From positions 1 through 64,000 of the forward strand of contig CAYTLW010000016.1 in assembly GCA_964438735.1 (NCBI GenBank): 64,000 nt of DNA. The letters run 5' to 3'. Below, piece by piece: positions 16,574 through 25,504 of the stretch. The notes under the pieces were generated by a model. That model did no database searches. It saw nothing but the letters and a program-made list of their open reading frames with translations, and was not told where the DNA came from. Made by a program: the position numbers and the translations under genes. Positions within the stretch are counted from its first letter, which is position 1. Each line of letters opens with the position of its first letter. This DNA is from CAYTLW01 sp964438735 (lineage in GTDB: Bacteria; Myxococcota_A; UBA9042).

Positions 16574-17317
16574 TCATAACTGCATGGGGCCTTCCGCCTC
16601 GCCGCGCACAAACTGCCCGATGATCGGGTCGTCGCTGTCGCGAAAGTCCGCCCGGGTCCCGTCCAGCAGGATCTCCCCCTGGTAGATCATGGCGATGCGG
16701 TCAGCGATGCTGAAGATCGAGCGCAGGTCGTGGCTGATGCAGATGGACGTCACCCCGTGGTCATCCGAGAGCGAGCGGATCAGCCGGTCGACGTTGGCCG
16801 CCGCCATGGGATCCAGCCCCGTGGTCGGCTCGTCGAAGATGACGTACTCGGGTTCCATGGTCAGCGCCCGGGCGATCGCCACCCGTTTTCGCAGGCCGTC
16901 GCCGATGGCCGCCGGGTAGCGATCGGCCTGGCCATGCATCTGCACCTTCTCCAGGTAGGCCATGGCCACGTCGCGCGCCTGCGGGCCCACCAGACCGCGA
17001 TGTTTGCGCAGCGGCAACATCACGTTTTCGATCAAGGTCATGGAGTCGAAGAGGGTCGAGTGCTGAAAGACCATGGCGCAGCGCTTGCGCACCGCGTAGT
17101 AGCCATGCTCGTCCAGCTCGGTGATGTCCTGACCATCGAGCAGGATGCGCCCGCTATCGGGTCGCAGCAGGCCCACCAGGTGTTTGACCAGGACCGACTT
17201 ACCGGCGCCCGAGATGCCGCAGACGAAGAGGATCTGGCCCGTATCGACCCGCAACGACACGCCGCGCAGCACCTGCTTGCTGCCGAACGCCTTGTGGATG
17301 TCGCGGAACTCGATCAT
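16574..17317 (-). CDS. ABC transporter ATPase, MlaF-like
   Basis: A 247-residue ABC ATPase. Walker A is GISGAGKS (about 34-41), the signature region reads GDGLRKRVAIARAL instead of the canonical LSGGQ, and Walker B is YVIFDEPTTGLDP. An H-loop His follows (SHDLR). The degenerate signature GDGLRKRVAIARAL matches MlaF-type ATPases of MCE lipid transporters. It would energise retrograde or anterograde phospholipid transport with the MlaD-like protein encoded just downstream. The expected membrane permease MlaE is not next to it: polA lies directly upstream. It must be encoded elsewhere or supplied by a paralogue. Confidence 0.9.
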   Translation of the reverse strand: MIEFRDIHKAFGSKQVLRGVSLRVDTGQILFVCGISGAGKSVLVKHLVGLLRPDSGRILLDGQDITELDEHGYYAVRKRCAMVFQHSTLFDSMTLIENVMLPLRKHRGLVGPQARDVAMAYLEKVQMHGQADRYPAAIGDGLRKRVAIARALTMEPEYVIFDEPTTGLDPMAAANVDRLIRSLSDDHGVTSICISHDLRSIFSIADRIAMIYQGEILLDGTRADFRDSDDPIIGQFVRGEAEGPMQL

Positions 17318-17369
17318 CGCCGGCTCGTTGTGTCGAGGCTCAGTCTGACATGGTTCCCTGCGCCGCAGT

Positions 17370-20066
17370 TCAATGCGCGACGGCCCAGTTGTCGCCCGTA
17401 CCGACGTCGACCTTCAGGGGCACCTTGAGCTCACCGGCCGCGGCCATGCCCTGGCGGACCACCTCGGTGGTCGCCTCCACCTCGGCCACGGGCACCTCGA
17501 GCAACAATTCATCGTGCACCTGCAGCAACAGGCGCGCCGACAGGCCCGCGTCTTTCAGCCCCTGCGCGACCAGCAACATGGCCCGCTTGATCAGGTCGGC
17601 CGCGGTGCCCTGCACCGGCGTATTGACGGCGATGCGCTCGGCGGCGGCCTTGACCATGTGGTTGCTGCTGCCGATCTCCGGCACCGGGCGGCGGCGCCCG
17701 TAGAGGGTGCGCACCTCGCGATGTTCGCGCGCATGTTCCAGGGTCTGATCCATGAAGGCGCGCACGCCAGCGAAGCGCTCGAAGTAGCGCTCGATGAAGG
17801 CCTTGGCCTCCTTGCGGGTGACGCCGATCTCGGCCGCCACCCGGGTCGAGCCCATACCGTAAAGCACGCCGAAGTTGATGGTCTTGGCGGCGGTTCGCTG
17901 GCTCGGCGTGACCTCTTCCAGCGGCACCTTGAAGATCTCGGCGGCGGTCTGTTTGTGGATGTCGATGCCGTCGTGGAAGGCCTGCAACATGCCCGGCTCA
18001 TCGGCCAGGTGTGCCATCACCCGCAGCTCGACCTGGCTGTAGTCCGCGCTCAGCAGCACATGGCCGGGCGCGGCGACGAAGGCCAAGCGCACGCGGCGTC
18101 CCTCGTCGGTGCGGATGGGGATGTTCTGCAGGTTGGGGTCGGTCGAGCTGAGCCGCCCCGTCGCCGCCACCGCCTGGTTGAACGAGGTATGCAGCCGCCC
18201 GGTGCGCTCGTTGACCAGCACCGGCAGGGCGTCGGTATAGGTGCTCTTGAGCTTGCCGAGCTGCCGACAGCTGAAGATCTCGTCGATGATCGGGTGCGCT
18301 TGTCGCAACCCCTCCAGCGCCGCCTGGTTGGTCGACCAGCCGGTCTTCGTCTTGCGCTTTGCGGGCAATCCCAGGGTCTCGAAGAGCACCACCCCCAACT
18401 GCTTGGGCGAGTTGATGTTGAAGGGCCCGCCCGCGTGGCCATGGATGCTCGCCTCCAGCGCGCCGAGACGGTCGCCGAGATCGGTGCTCTGGCGGGCCAG
18501 CTCGTCCACATCCAGGGCCATGCCCTCGAACTCCATGCGCGCCAGCACTGCCGTCAGCGGCACTTCCAGCTCGTCGTGCAGGTGGCGAACCTCGTGTTTG
18601 TCAGCGTCGACCAGGACGAGTTCCGCGGCCTTGCCGGCCACCGCCGCCCGTTCGGCAGCGTAGCGGGCCAGAGACTCTACGGGCGCATCTTCGTGGGCGA
18701 CGATCTTGCGCCCCTTGCCGAAGAGCTCTTCGTGACTGGCCATCTTGTAGGACAGCCGCTCCAGTGCCATATGCGCCAGCGCGTGGCTGCCGGCGCCCGC
18801 TTCGCAGAGGTAGCTGCCGAGCATGGGGTCGGCCGACAGCCCGGCCACCTTCACACCGTGCTGCAGCAACGCCACCACCGTGTACTTCAGGTCGTGGCCC
18901 ACCTTGGCGACGGTGGGGTCTTCGAGCAGGGCGCGCAGGGTCGGGTGAACCGGGCCATCCAGCTCCGGCCAGCGGGCAAAGAGCAGGCCCTTTTCCACCG
19001 AAGACGACGCCGCCACGCCCAGCAGGCCGCCGCGCATGGGCGTGCGCCGCTCGCTGTCGCTGCCGGACAGGATCACGTCGATGGCCACCCGTCCCGCCTT
19101 CCGCAAGGCGGCCACCTCGCGCGCGATATCCGCCGGCTCCTCGATCACCTCGACCTGCACCTGGGCCATGCCCTGCTCGCCGGCGCTGAAGTAACGGCGC
19201 AGCAGTCGCTTGAAGCCCAGCTCACCGAAGGTCTTCGTCAGCGCCTCCTTGTCGGGGTCCTGCGGCTTCAGTCCGTCCAGCTCCACGCCCACGTCGCCGT
19301 CGCGCTCCAACTCCACCAGCTGGCGTGCCAACCGCGCCGCCTCGGCGCTCTCCTGCAACAGACGGCGGGTGCGCTCGCGCTCGATCTGGTCGAGATTGTC
19401 GTAGATGGCGTCCAGCGAGCCGAATTGCTCCAGCAGCTTGACCGCGCCCTTCTGACCGATGCCCTTGACGCCGGGGATGTTGTCCACCGAGTCGCCCATG
19501 ATGGCCAGCAGGTCGCCGACCCGCTGCGCGGGCACGCCCCACTTTTCGGCCACCGCCGCCTCGTCGAAGGTCAGGCCCTTGCCGTCATCCAGCTGACGGA
19601 TCGCGCCCAGCCCATCGGCGGGATCGACGACCAGTTGCATCAAGTCCTTGTCGCCGCTGACCACCAGCACATCCATGCCCGCGGCGTGGCCGCGATCGGC
19701 CAGTGTGGCGATGATGTCGTCGGCCTCGAGTTGTTCGTCTTCCAGCACGCACAGGCCCAGCTCACCGGCCACCTGCAGGGCCCACGGCCACTGGATCTTC
19801 AGGTCCTCGGGGGTCGGCGGGCGATTGGCCTTGTACTGCGGGTCGATCTCGGCGCGAAAGCCTCGCCCCGGGCCGTCGAAACAGACGCCAACGCTATCGG
19901 GCGAGTACTCATCGAGCAGCTTCAACAGCATGGAGGTGAAGCCGTAGACCCCGCCGGTGGGTTTGCCGGAGGGGCTACGCAGGTAGCGAACGGCGTGGTA
20001 GGCCCGAAAGAGCGCGTGCGAGGCGTCGATCAGCAGCAGGAGCGGGCGGGCTCGTTCGGCGTTCAT
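17370..20066 (-). CDS. polA: DNA polymerase I with inactive proofreading domain
   Basis: An 898-residue family A DNA polymerase for Okazaki-fragment maturation and repair. The 5'-nuclease domain is intact (LLLIDASH, EADDIIATL, SGDKDLMQLV, GDSVDNIPGVKGIG). So is the polymerase domain (motif A DYSQVELR, motif B RTAAKTINFGVLYG, motif C VHDELL). The middle 3'-5' exonuclease domain has lost metal ligands. Where E. coli has D355-x-E357 this protein has D-V-I, D424 is replaced by Thr in LKYT, and D501 by Arg in YAAER. I chose the ATG at 20066, with GGAG seven bases upstream, over in-frame starts at 20072 and further out, because the protein family begins about there. Confidence 0.95.
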   Translation of the reverse strand: MNAERARPLLLLIDASHALFRAYHAVRYLRSPSGKPTGGVYGFTSMLLKLLDEYSPDSVGVCFDGPGRGFRAEIDPQYKANRPPTPEDLKIQWPWALQVAGELGLCVLEDEQLEADDIIATLADRGHAAGMDVLVVSGDKDLMQLVVDPADGLGAIRQLDDGKGLTFDEAAVAEKWGVPAQRVGDLLAIMGDSVDNIPGVKGIGQKGAVKLLEQFGSLDAIYDNLDQIERERTRRLLQESAEAARLARQLVELERDGDVGVELDGLKPQDPDKEALTKTFGELGFKRLLRRYFSAGEQGMAQVQVEVIEEPADIAREVAALRKAGRVAIDVILSGSDSERRTPMRGGLLGVAASSSVEKGLLFARWPELDGPVHPTLRALLEDPTVAKVGHDLKYTVVALLQHGVKVAGLSADPMLGSYLCEAGAGSHALAHMALERLSYKMASHEELFGKGRKIVAHEDAPVESLARYAAERAAVAGKAAELVLVDADKHEVRHLHDELEVPLTAVLARMEFEGMALDVDELARQSTDLGDRLGALEASIHGHAGGPFNINSPKQLGVVLFETLGLPAKRKTKTGWSTNQAALEGLRQAHPIIDEIFSCRQLGKLKSTYTDALPVLVNERTGRLHTSFNQAVAATGRLSSTDPNLQNIPIRTDEGRRVRLAFVAAPGHVLLSADYSQVELRVMAHLADEPGMLQAFHDGIDIHKQTAAEIFKVPLEEVTPSQRTAAKTINFGVLYGMGSTRVAAEIGVTRKEAKAFIERYFERFAGVRAFMDQTLEHAREHREVRTLYGRRRPVPEIGSSNHMVKAAAERIAVNTPVQGTAADLIKRAMLLVAQGLKDAGLSARLLLQVHDELLLEVPVAEVEATTEVVRQGMAAAGELKVPLKVDVGTGDNWAVAH

Positions 20067-20103
20067 GGGCATCTCCAAGGGGCCCGGTGGCGCCCGTCTA
20101 TCC

Positions 20104-20763
20104 TCATGGGGCAGGCAGGACCACGATGGTCCCTTGCGCTCCGCCTTCCTGGCCGGCCAGCGCTGGCCCCTCCGCCGCACTCTTCAGCGCCGGCAGCTCC
20201 ACAGTTGGCCAGCCCAGCGCGTCTACGAAGGGCCCGATCGGCGCCAGGGGCAGGTCCACCCGAGGGTCTGCAGCGTGAATCGGCACCACCCATCGAGGCG
20301 CCACCTCAGCGACCAGTTTGGCAGCCAGCCGACCGTCGAGGGTGAAGGTACCGCCGACCGGCACCAACAGCCCGGTCGCGCCGCGCAACCAGTCGACATC
20401 GGAGGCATCCCAGGCGCCGATGTCGCCACAATGCACGATCCGCAGCCCCTCGCCTTGCAGCGAGACCATGCGGGTCAGCCCCATGCGCAATCCGCCCACG
20501 TCGTCATGGGGGACCCAGCGGCAGCGGATCTCCACCTCGCCGATTCGTTCATCGGAATCGATCACCCGATCGGTGCCCAATTCCGGTGTCCAGGCCGCGT
20601 GATCCTCGTGCCCGTGGCTGCAGACCACCGCGTCGAATGGGCCCGCAATGGCCGGCAACTGAAATCGCCCGCCCAGGGCACCCGGACGATGGGGGTCCAG
20701 ACAGAGGCGTAGTCCTGCCAGTTGGAGGTCGAAGGCGGCGTGGCCGAGAAAGCGCAGGCGCAC
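20104..20763 (-). CDS. Metallo-beta-lactamase-fold hydrolase (UlaG-like)
   Basis: A 219-residue MBL-fold protein. The zinc-binding motif H-x-H-x-D-H is present as SHGHEDH (His 50, His 52, Asp 54, His 55). Further metal ligands follow in HCGDIGAW and in PIHAAD near the C-terminus. The N-terminal LGHAAF resembles the UlaG/UPF0173 group of metal-dependent hydrolases. Substrate is unknown. It starts with GTG six bases after the hypoxanthine phosphoribosyltransferase stop, so the two are cotranscribed, and it ends 37 bases before polA. Confidence 0.85.
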   Translation of the reverse strand: MRLRFLGHAAFDLQLAGLRLCLDPHRPGALGGRFQLPAIAGPFDAVVCSHGHEDHAAWTPELGTDRVIDSDERIGEVEIRCRWVPHDDVGGLRMGLTRMVSLQGEGLRIVHCGDIGAWDASDVDWLRGATGLLVPVGGTFTLDGRLAAKLVAEVAPRWVVPIHAADPRVDLPLAPIGPFVDALGWPTVELPALKSAAEGPALAGQEGGAQGTIVVLPAP

Positions 20764-20769
20764 GGCGGA

Positions 20770-21297
20770 CTAGTCCACGAACTGCAGGATGCCGATGTGA
20801 TCCAGGTCGCGGTAACGCTGCTCGTAATCCAGCCCATAACCGACGACGAAGTGGTCGTCGATGACGAATCCGACCAGGTCCAGCGGCACGGGGATCTTCT
20901 CGCGAGAGGGCTTGTGCAGCAGGGTGCAGACCCGCAGGGTACGCGGCTTGCGAGCGCGCAGGTTGTCGAGCAGGTAACTCATCGTCAAGCCGGTATCGAC
21001 GATGTCCTCGACGACGACGCAGTCGCGATCGGCGATGTCCATGCCCAGGTCGTGGGTGAGGCGGACGGCGCCCGTCGAGCTGGTCCCTTCGTAGGACGAC
21101 ACGCCCAGAAAGGCTACGTTCGTCGGCAGGTGCAGCTTGCGCAGCAGATCGGCGTAGAACAGGAACGACCCCTTGAGTACGCAGATGAGCACCAGCGGCT
21201 CGTCACCGTCGGTGCCGTCCTGGATCTCGGCCGCCATCCGGGTCACCTGTTCGGCGATCTGCTCGGCGCTCAGGTAGGGTTCCACGCGCTCGCCCAT
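20770..21297 (-). CDS. hpt: Hypoxanthine phosphoribosyltransferase
   Basis: A 175-residue type I phosphoribosyltransferase for purine salvage, converting hypoxanthine or guanine and PRPP to IMP or GMP. The PRPP-binding loop VVVEDIVDTGLT is at about 94-105. LKGSF near 41-45 is the PPi loop, SSYEGT the flexible catalytic loop, and the C-terminal V-I-D-D-H-F-V-V-G-Y-G-L-D-Y block the purine-binding segment. Length and motifs match bacterial Hpt. A strong Shine-Dalgarno (GGGGAGGAGAGG) precedes the ATG. It follows a uracil-type phosphoribosyltransferase gene, which suggests a small nucleobase salvage group. Confidence 0.93.
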   Translation of the reverse strand: MGERVEPYLSAEQIAEQVTRMAAEIQDGTDGDEPLVLICVLKGSFLFYADLLRKLHLPTNVAFLGVSSYEGTSSTGAVRLTHDLGMDIADRDCVVVEDIVDTGLTMSYLLDNLRARKPRTLRVCTLLHKPSREKIPVPLDLVGFVIDDHFVVGYGLDYEQRYRDLDHIGILQFVD

Positions 21298-21376
21298 CCT
21301 CTCCTCCCCTGCGTTGGGCCTTCCGCAGCCCGTCGCGATTGTCCGACGGCTTCAACGCCCCCGGTTCGTCTTGCCC

Positions 21377-22195
21377 CTAGGACAGGGCGTTGTTCATCAC
21401 TTCGCCCATGCCGCCGGCGCCAGGGACGATGTACTGCATGTCGTTCAGACCGCGCTCCTCCTCCCAGCGACTTCCGGGCACGGAGTTCAGCACCTCCTGG
21501 GGGCTGAGTCCGCGATCGAGTCGATAGGCGAAGATGCTCACCTTGCCCGGGAAGGCTGAGGTCAGCTGACGGACGAATTCGGGCGTCACGATCAGGTTGA
21601 GCGCGAAGCAGTGGCGCGGCTCGCCGGCCATCTCCGAGAGATAGAACTCGATGGCCTTGGTCAGCGAACCACCCGTGGCGCCCATGGGATCGGGAAAGAG
21701 CAGGAAACGGCCGTCGGTCGGCCCGGCGATCTTGCGGCCATACATGCCGGCACCGGTGACCTGGGCCTCCGAATCGGTGATGCGATTCATCAGGATGTGA
21801 TCCTGACGCACCACCCCCGCATTGAGGATCTCGCACAAGGCCTCGAAGCAGACCATCGACGGCAGGATGCCCGCCCTGGCGATGTCCACGGACGTCACTT
21901 CCACGTCGGGGTCGATCACCGTGCCGTGGTATTTGCCGAGCTCGGTATAGCTGCTCATCCGCGTCTCGGTGTCGACCACCTTGCGCGGGAAGGCGCTGTT
22001 GATCACTGCCCGGACCAGGCCGCGATACAGCAGGGTGACGATCCGATTGACCTCAGGCTGAACGCACCCCGGATGGCAGAGGCGTGACAACCAGGTCAGC
22101 GCCAGCGGATCGGCGCTCAGGTGCACGTGATCGCCGTACTCGTGTAGCAGTTCGCCGTTTCGGGTACGGATCTCTTCGTAGCAGGTCTCGGGCAT
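21377..22195 (-). CDS. Uracil phosphoribosyltransferase-like protein
   Basis: A 272-residue protein with the UPRTase PRPP-binding motif in the form FPDPMGATGGS (about 186-196) and the conserved strand VDIARAGILPS (about 104-114). The C-terminal GDMGE-like uracil loop appears as YIVPGAGGMGEV. It is about 60 residues longer than E. coli Upp because of an extended N-terminal region (about 1-60), as in longer UPRTase-family proteins fused or related to uridine kinases. It should act in uracil salvage, UMP being formed from uracil and PRPP, but a variant specificity is possible. Hpt is 79 bases downstream. Confidence 0.8.
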   Translation of the reverse strand: MPETCYEEIRTRNGELLHEYGDHVHLSADPLALTWLSRLCHPGCVQPEVNRIVTLLYRGLVRAVINSAFPRKVVDTETRMSSYTELGKYHGTVIDPDVEVTSVDIARAGILPSMVCFEALCEILNAGVVRQDHILMNRITDSEAQVTGAGMYGRKIAGPTDGRFLLFPDPMGATGGSLTKAIEFYLSEMAGEPRHCFALNLIVTPEFVRQLTSAFPGKVSIFAYRLDRGLSPQEVLNSVPGSRWEEERGLNDMQYIVPGAGGMGEVMNNALS

Positions 22196-22264
22196 GGCGC
22201 CTTCCCTCTCGGTTGTGGCAGCTGGCCGGTCCGGGGCTGACTCTGGGCCGCTCGGGTGGGCGCG

Positions 22265-23008
22265 TCAACCCCGTCCGGGAGGCGGAGCGGGGCGCTGCCC
22301 GAAGATGGCGGTTCCGACGCGCACGTGGGTGGCGCCCTCGGCGATGGCGACGCGAAAGTCCTGGCTCATGCCCATGGAAAGCCAGGGCAAAGCCTCGGGC
22401 TCGCTCAACTCGTCGCGGAGCCGGGCGCGCAGCTCTGCCAGTCGACGAAAGATGGGCCGCACCAGTTCCGGGTCGGCCACCGGCGGCGGCATGGTCATCA
22501 AGCCCTGAAGTCGGACCCCAGGTGCGTCCAAGGCGATGCGGGTCAGGTCGCTGACTTCCGACTCGGTGCAGCCCCCCTTGGTGGTCTCGCCGGACAGGTT
22601 CAGCTGCAGGAGCATGGCCTGGGGCGTGCCGGCTCGCAGGGCCCGCTTGCACAATTCCTTGATGCCGCGGCTGCCGCCGAGCGCGTGCAGCAGGTGCATC
22701 CGACCGGCCACGTGGCGCATCTTGTTGCGCTGCAGGTGACCGATGAAGTGCCATCGAAGGTCGCCAAGGTCGGCCAGCGCGGCGGCCTTGGCCTGCCACT
22801 CCTGGACGTAGTTCTCGCCAAAATCCCGCTGACCAGCGGCATAAGCGGCCCGAATCGCCGCCTCGTCATGGCGCTTGGATACGGCCACCAGCGTGACGTC
22901 TTGCGGCGATCGACCGCAATCGAGCGCCGCATCGGCCACCCGTCGTTGCACTTCGCTCAGCCGGCCGGCGATCGTCTCGGCCCGCTCGGAAGCGCTCAGC
23001 GACCCCAT
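22265..23008 (-). CDS. yggS: YggS-family PLP homeostasis protein
   Basis: A 247-residue member of the YggS/PLPBP family, a PLP-binding TIM-barrel protein that maintains the pyridoxal phosphate and amino acid pools. The PLP lysine lies in LVAVSKRH (about Lys 44), followed by FGENYVQE, WHFIGHLQRNK, LLQLNLSGE, GLMTMPPP and the C-terminal LSMGMSQDFRVAIAEGATHVRVGTAIFG. All are family hallmarks. The ATG at 23008 lies inside the maf gene (13-base overlap), indicating one transcript. No dedicated regulator is visible. Confidence 0.95.
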   Translation of the reverse strand: MGSLSASERAETIAGRLSEVQRRVADAALDCGRSPQDVTLVAVSKRHDEAAIRAAYAAGQRDFGENYVQEWQAKAAALADLGDLRWHFIGHLQRNKMRHVAGRMHLLHALGGSRGIKELCKRALRAGTPQAMLLQLNLSGETTKGGCTESEVSDLTRIALDAPGVRLQGLMTMPPPVADPELVRPIFRRLAELRARLRDELSEPEALPWLSMGMSQDFRVAIAEGATHVRVGTAIFGQRPAPPPGRG

Positions 23009-23664
23009 GGCATCACGTCCGCGGCGCCCATCTCCTCCATCATCTCGACCACCTGGCACATGGGCAGCCCGACAACGTTGGTATAGGAACCGCTGATCTC
23101 CTCGACCAGGTAGGCGCCGACGCCCTGAATCGCGTAGGCGCCGGCTTTGTCCATGCTCTCGCCGACCGAGAGATAACGCTCGATCTCGTGCCGGCCCAGC
23201 GTCTTGAAGCGCACCGCGGTCGCCACCGCCTGCAGGCCTTCGCGCTCCCGCCGCATGTCGTACAGGGCGAAACCGCTGATGACCCAATGCTCGCGCCCGC
23301 TCAGGCGCTGCAACATCTCGCGCGCCTCGTTGATGTCGACCGGTTTGCCCAGCAGCATGTCGTCCACCGCGACCACGGTGTCGGCCGCCAGGACCCAGCG
23401 CAGCGGCTCCTCGGTGCGGGTCGGCTGAAAGAAGCCCCTCGGCGGGCCGGACTGCTCTTTGGGCAGCAGGGTGGACTCGATGCGGCGCACCGTGGCGATG
23501 ACTTTGGCCCGGGCCAGGCGCTTGGTGTAGTCCACCGGGGTCTCGCCGGGCAGGGGCTCCTCGTCGACCTCTGTGGCGATCACCTTGAGCACGAAGCCGG
23601 CTTGTTCGAGCAGCTCCTTGCGTCGCGGCGAGGCCGAAGCGAGCGTCAGGGGGGCGGGATTCAT
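22996..23664 (-). CDS. maf: Maf-family nucleoside triphosphate pyrophosphatase
   Basis: A 222-residue Maf/YhdE protein, which hydrolyses dTTP, UTP or modified nucleotides to monophosphates and pyrophosphate. Signatures: SASPRRKELL at the N-terminus, AADTVV with the catalytic Asp, GKP, and the C-terminal KAGAYAIQG followed by SGSYTNVVGLP. An insert of about 20 residues after E-S-T-L-L-P (positions about 65-85) is longer than usual. I chose the ATG at 23664, preceded by GAGGAG, over an upstream frame start at 23703. It overlaps yggS. Confidence 0.93.
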   Translation of the reverse strand: MNPAPLTLASASPRRKELLEQAGFVLKVIATEVDEEPLPGETPVDYTKRLARAKVIATVRRIESTLLPKEQSGPPRGFFQPTRTEEPLRWVLAADTVVAVDDMLLGKPVDINEAREMLQRLSGREHWVISGFALYDMRREREGLQAVATAVRFKTLGRHEIERYLSVGESMDKAGAYAIQGVGAYLVEEISGSYTNVVGLPMCQVVEMMEEMGAADVMPWGR

Positions 23665-23737
23665 TCGTTGGCTCCTCGGTGGCGCCAGTGCTGGCGCGGG
23701 CAATCATCCCGGCAGATGAGCGGTGGCCGCGCCGGGC

Positions 23738-24055
23738 TCAGGATCCGGTGTCCGGGGCGGGTGTGACGTCGGGCGTATTGCCAGCCGCACGAGCGGCCTT
23801 GCGGGCGCGTGCTGCGTCCTTTCGAGCGCGTTTGCGGGCCCGCTTGAGCGCCTTGCGCGCCAGGCGTTGCTCGCGCCGGCGGTCGCGCATCTCGGCCCGC
23901 TTGCGACGCCAGCGCAGCACCGCCGGATCTTCGCCCATGAAGAGCTGGCCCAGCAGGTTGCCGGCTTTGGGCAGCAGCAGACCACCAACGCAGAGCACGG
24001 TCGCCAGAGCGGCGAGCAGCCATTCGTCACGGGTCAATTCGAGGAGCTCGCCCAT
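23738..24055 (-). CDS. Small membrane protein with very basic tail
   Basis: A 105-residue protein with one predicted transmembrane helix (about 12-30) followed by an Arg/Lys/Ala-rich helix (about 45-90) of strong positive charge. Such tails can bind nucleic acid, acidic phospholipid or a partner protein. The Shine-Dalgarno GGAG stands before the ATG. It lies 51 bases after the secreted repeat protein gene and upstream of maf. I do not recognise the family. The biased composition makes spurious translation possible, but codon use and spacing fit a real gene. Confidence 0.6.
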   Translation of the reverse strand: MGELLELTRDEWLLAALATVLCVGGLLLPKAGNLLGQLFMGEDPAVLRWRRKRAEMRDRRREQRLARKALKRARKRARKDAARARKAARAAGNTPDVTPAPDTGS

Positions 24056-24106
24056 GCCGTCTCCGGCTCCACCCTCGGCGCTGTTGGGCAGCGCCGGCAG
24101 GCAGGG

Positions 24107-25348
24107 CTACAGGCTGGTGATCTTGTCCGGAATGCTGGTCACCTTCTCGAAGACGCCCTTGCCCTTGTTGTAGGTGCCCTCGACCCGCTTGCCCATGGAC
24201 TCGACGCTCTTGTAGGTGCGCTCCGGTGTGCTGACGATGCGGTTGACCTTGTTGATGGCCTGATCCGGCTTGGCGAGGACCTTGTTCTGCGCCGAGCGGG
24301 CCTGGGACATCTTGCCGTCGACCGTCTTCGGCCCGAAGCTCTCCACCGCCACCACCTGGCCGCCTTCCTTCTTGACCCGGGCGCCCCAGACGATCTCGAT
24401 GTCGTACTTGGACTTGCGCTTCATCGGGTCCAGGCGCACACGCGGGTGGTTGAGCAGCTGGGCGATGACCAGGGCTTGCGCCTTGGAGTGATCCTTGAAC
24501 ATCACCTGGGGGAAGTCCTTGCTCTTGTCCTTGTCGTCCGAGTCGGGCTTGGCGTGGCCCATCTCCTTGAGCATGATCTCGATGTTGTCGACCGCCTTCT
24601 CGCCGGCGTCGCCCAACGTGTTGACCACGTGGATCCGCGCATAGCCGGTGATCTTCTTGAACTTCGAGCTCTTGCGCACGTTGTCGAAGTCCGAGTCCGT
24701 GCGCGCCTTGATCAGGCGTTCGATGGCGTCGTCGGTGCCCAGATCGCTGAGCCACATCAGGTGCAGGAAGGTGTCCTGCCTCTTCTTGGCGCGCGATTCG
24801 GCGCAGGCGAGGTTGTAGATGCAGAACTCGCAACGTCCGTCCATGTTCACCGAGGCCTTCAGCGTGCTGACGGCCGCGCCCAGGCGCTTCTTCTTCAACT
24901 GAGCGACGCCCTTCTTCGCCTTGGCGCGGGCCCGGTTCTGGTTGGCCTTGCTCACGGGGTCGGGGCGGTATTTCTGCCGCTTCTTGGCCACCTTCTTGAC
25001 CGGCTCATCGCCCTTGGGCGCGCGCGGGGGCAGCTTCAGACCGAAGCGATACAACCCCTCGCGGCCGATGGTGGAGCCGCGGTTGCTGCCGTTCTCATAG
25101 AGGAACTGCAGCGCCTTCTTGGCATCTTTCTTGGTCCCGCCGGTGATCATGTGGAAGCGGGCGTCGGTATTGAAGGCGTCGGCGCATGCCTCCAACTTCT
25201 CGGCGTCTGCCTTGGCGGGCTTGGCCAGGACCTTGCCGCATGGGCGTTCCGTACGCGTCCAAGCGTCCTTGCGGGCGGCCAGGGCGGCTGTGGCGAGCAG
25301 CACCGCGGCGGCCAGTGCCAGCCCCTGCGCCAGAGTCGATCGTCGCAT
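24107..25348 (-). CDS. Secreted Lys-rich protein of unknown function
   Basis: A 413-residue protein with a Sec signal peptide (cleavage near Ala 25) and a very basic, largely helical mature part. The segment around 140-240 has helix pairs with a C-x-x-C motif (CEFCIYNLAC) and spacing reminiscent of TPR-like repeats. The remainder holds conserved-looking blocks such as NHPRVRLDP and VWGARVKKEGG. A Shine-Dalgarno GGGAAG precedes the ATG. It is divergent from the PKD-domain gene at 25505. Function unknown; a periplasmic scaffold role is only a guess. Confidence 0.65.
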   Translation of the reverse strand: MRRSTLAQGLALAAAVLLATAALAARKDAWTRTERPCGKVLAKPAKADAEKLEACADAFNTDARFHMITGGTKKDAKKALQFLYENGSNRGSTIGREGLYRFGLKLPPRAPKGDEPVKKVAKKRQKYRPDPVSKANQNRARAKAKKGVAQLKKKRLGAAVSTLKASVNMDGRCEFCIYNLACAESRAKKRQDTFLHLMWLSDLGTDDAIERLIKARTDSDFDNVRKSSKFKKITGYARIHVVNTLGDAGEKAVDNIEIMLKEMGHAKPDSDDKDKSKDFPQVMFKDHSKAQALVIAQLLNHPRVRLDPMKRKSKYDIEIVWGARVKKEGGQVVAVESFGPKTVDGKMSQARSAQNKVLAKPDQAINKVNRIVSTPERTYKSVESMGKRVEGTYNKGKGVFEKVTSIPDKITSL

Positions 25349-25504
25349 CGTCGCTTCCCTTTTCGTGGCGTGCCTTTGTCGTGCCGGCGGCCGTGGGCCA
25401 TACTATGCAAGGCGCGCGTCCCGGGTCAACGACGAGACGGGCGCCCGGGGTTCGGGGTGGGCCGATCGGTGCCCCGCCTGCAGGCCCCAGTCGAGCCTGT
25501 CGCC

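Noticed and set aside
17373..20345. Long open frame of 990 codons opposite polA
   Set aside because: Antisense shadow of DNA polymerase I; no recognisable domain.
23723..25504. Upstream extension of the PKD-domain reading frame
   Set aside because: It lies opposite two minus-strand genes and has no domain; the true start is the ATG at 25505 just before the membrane helix.
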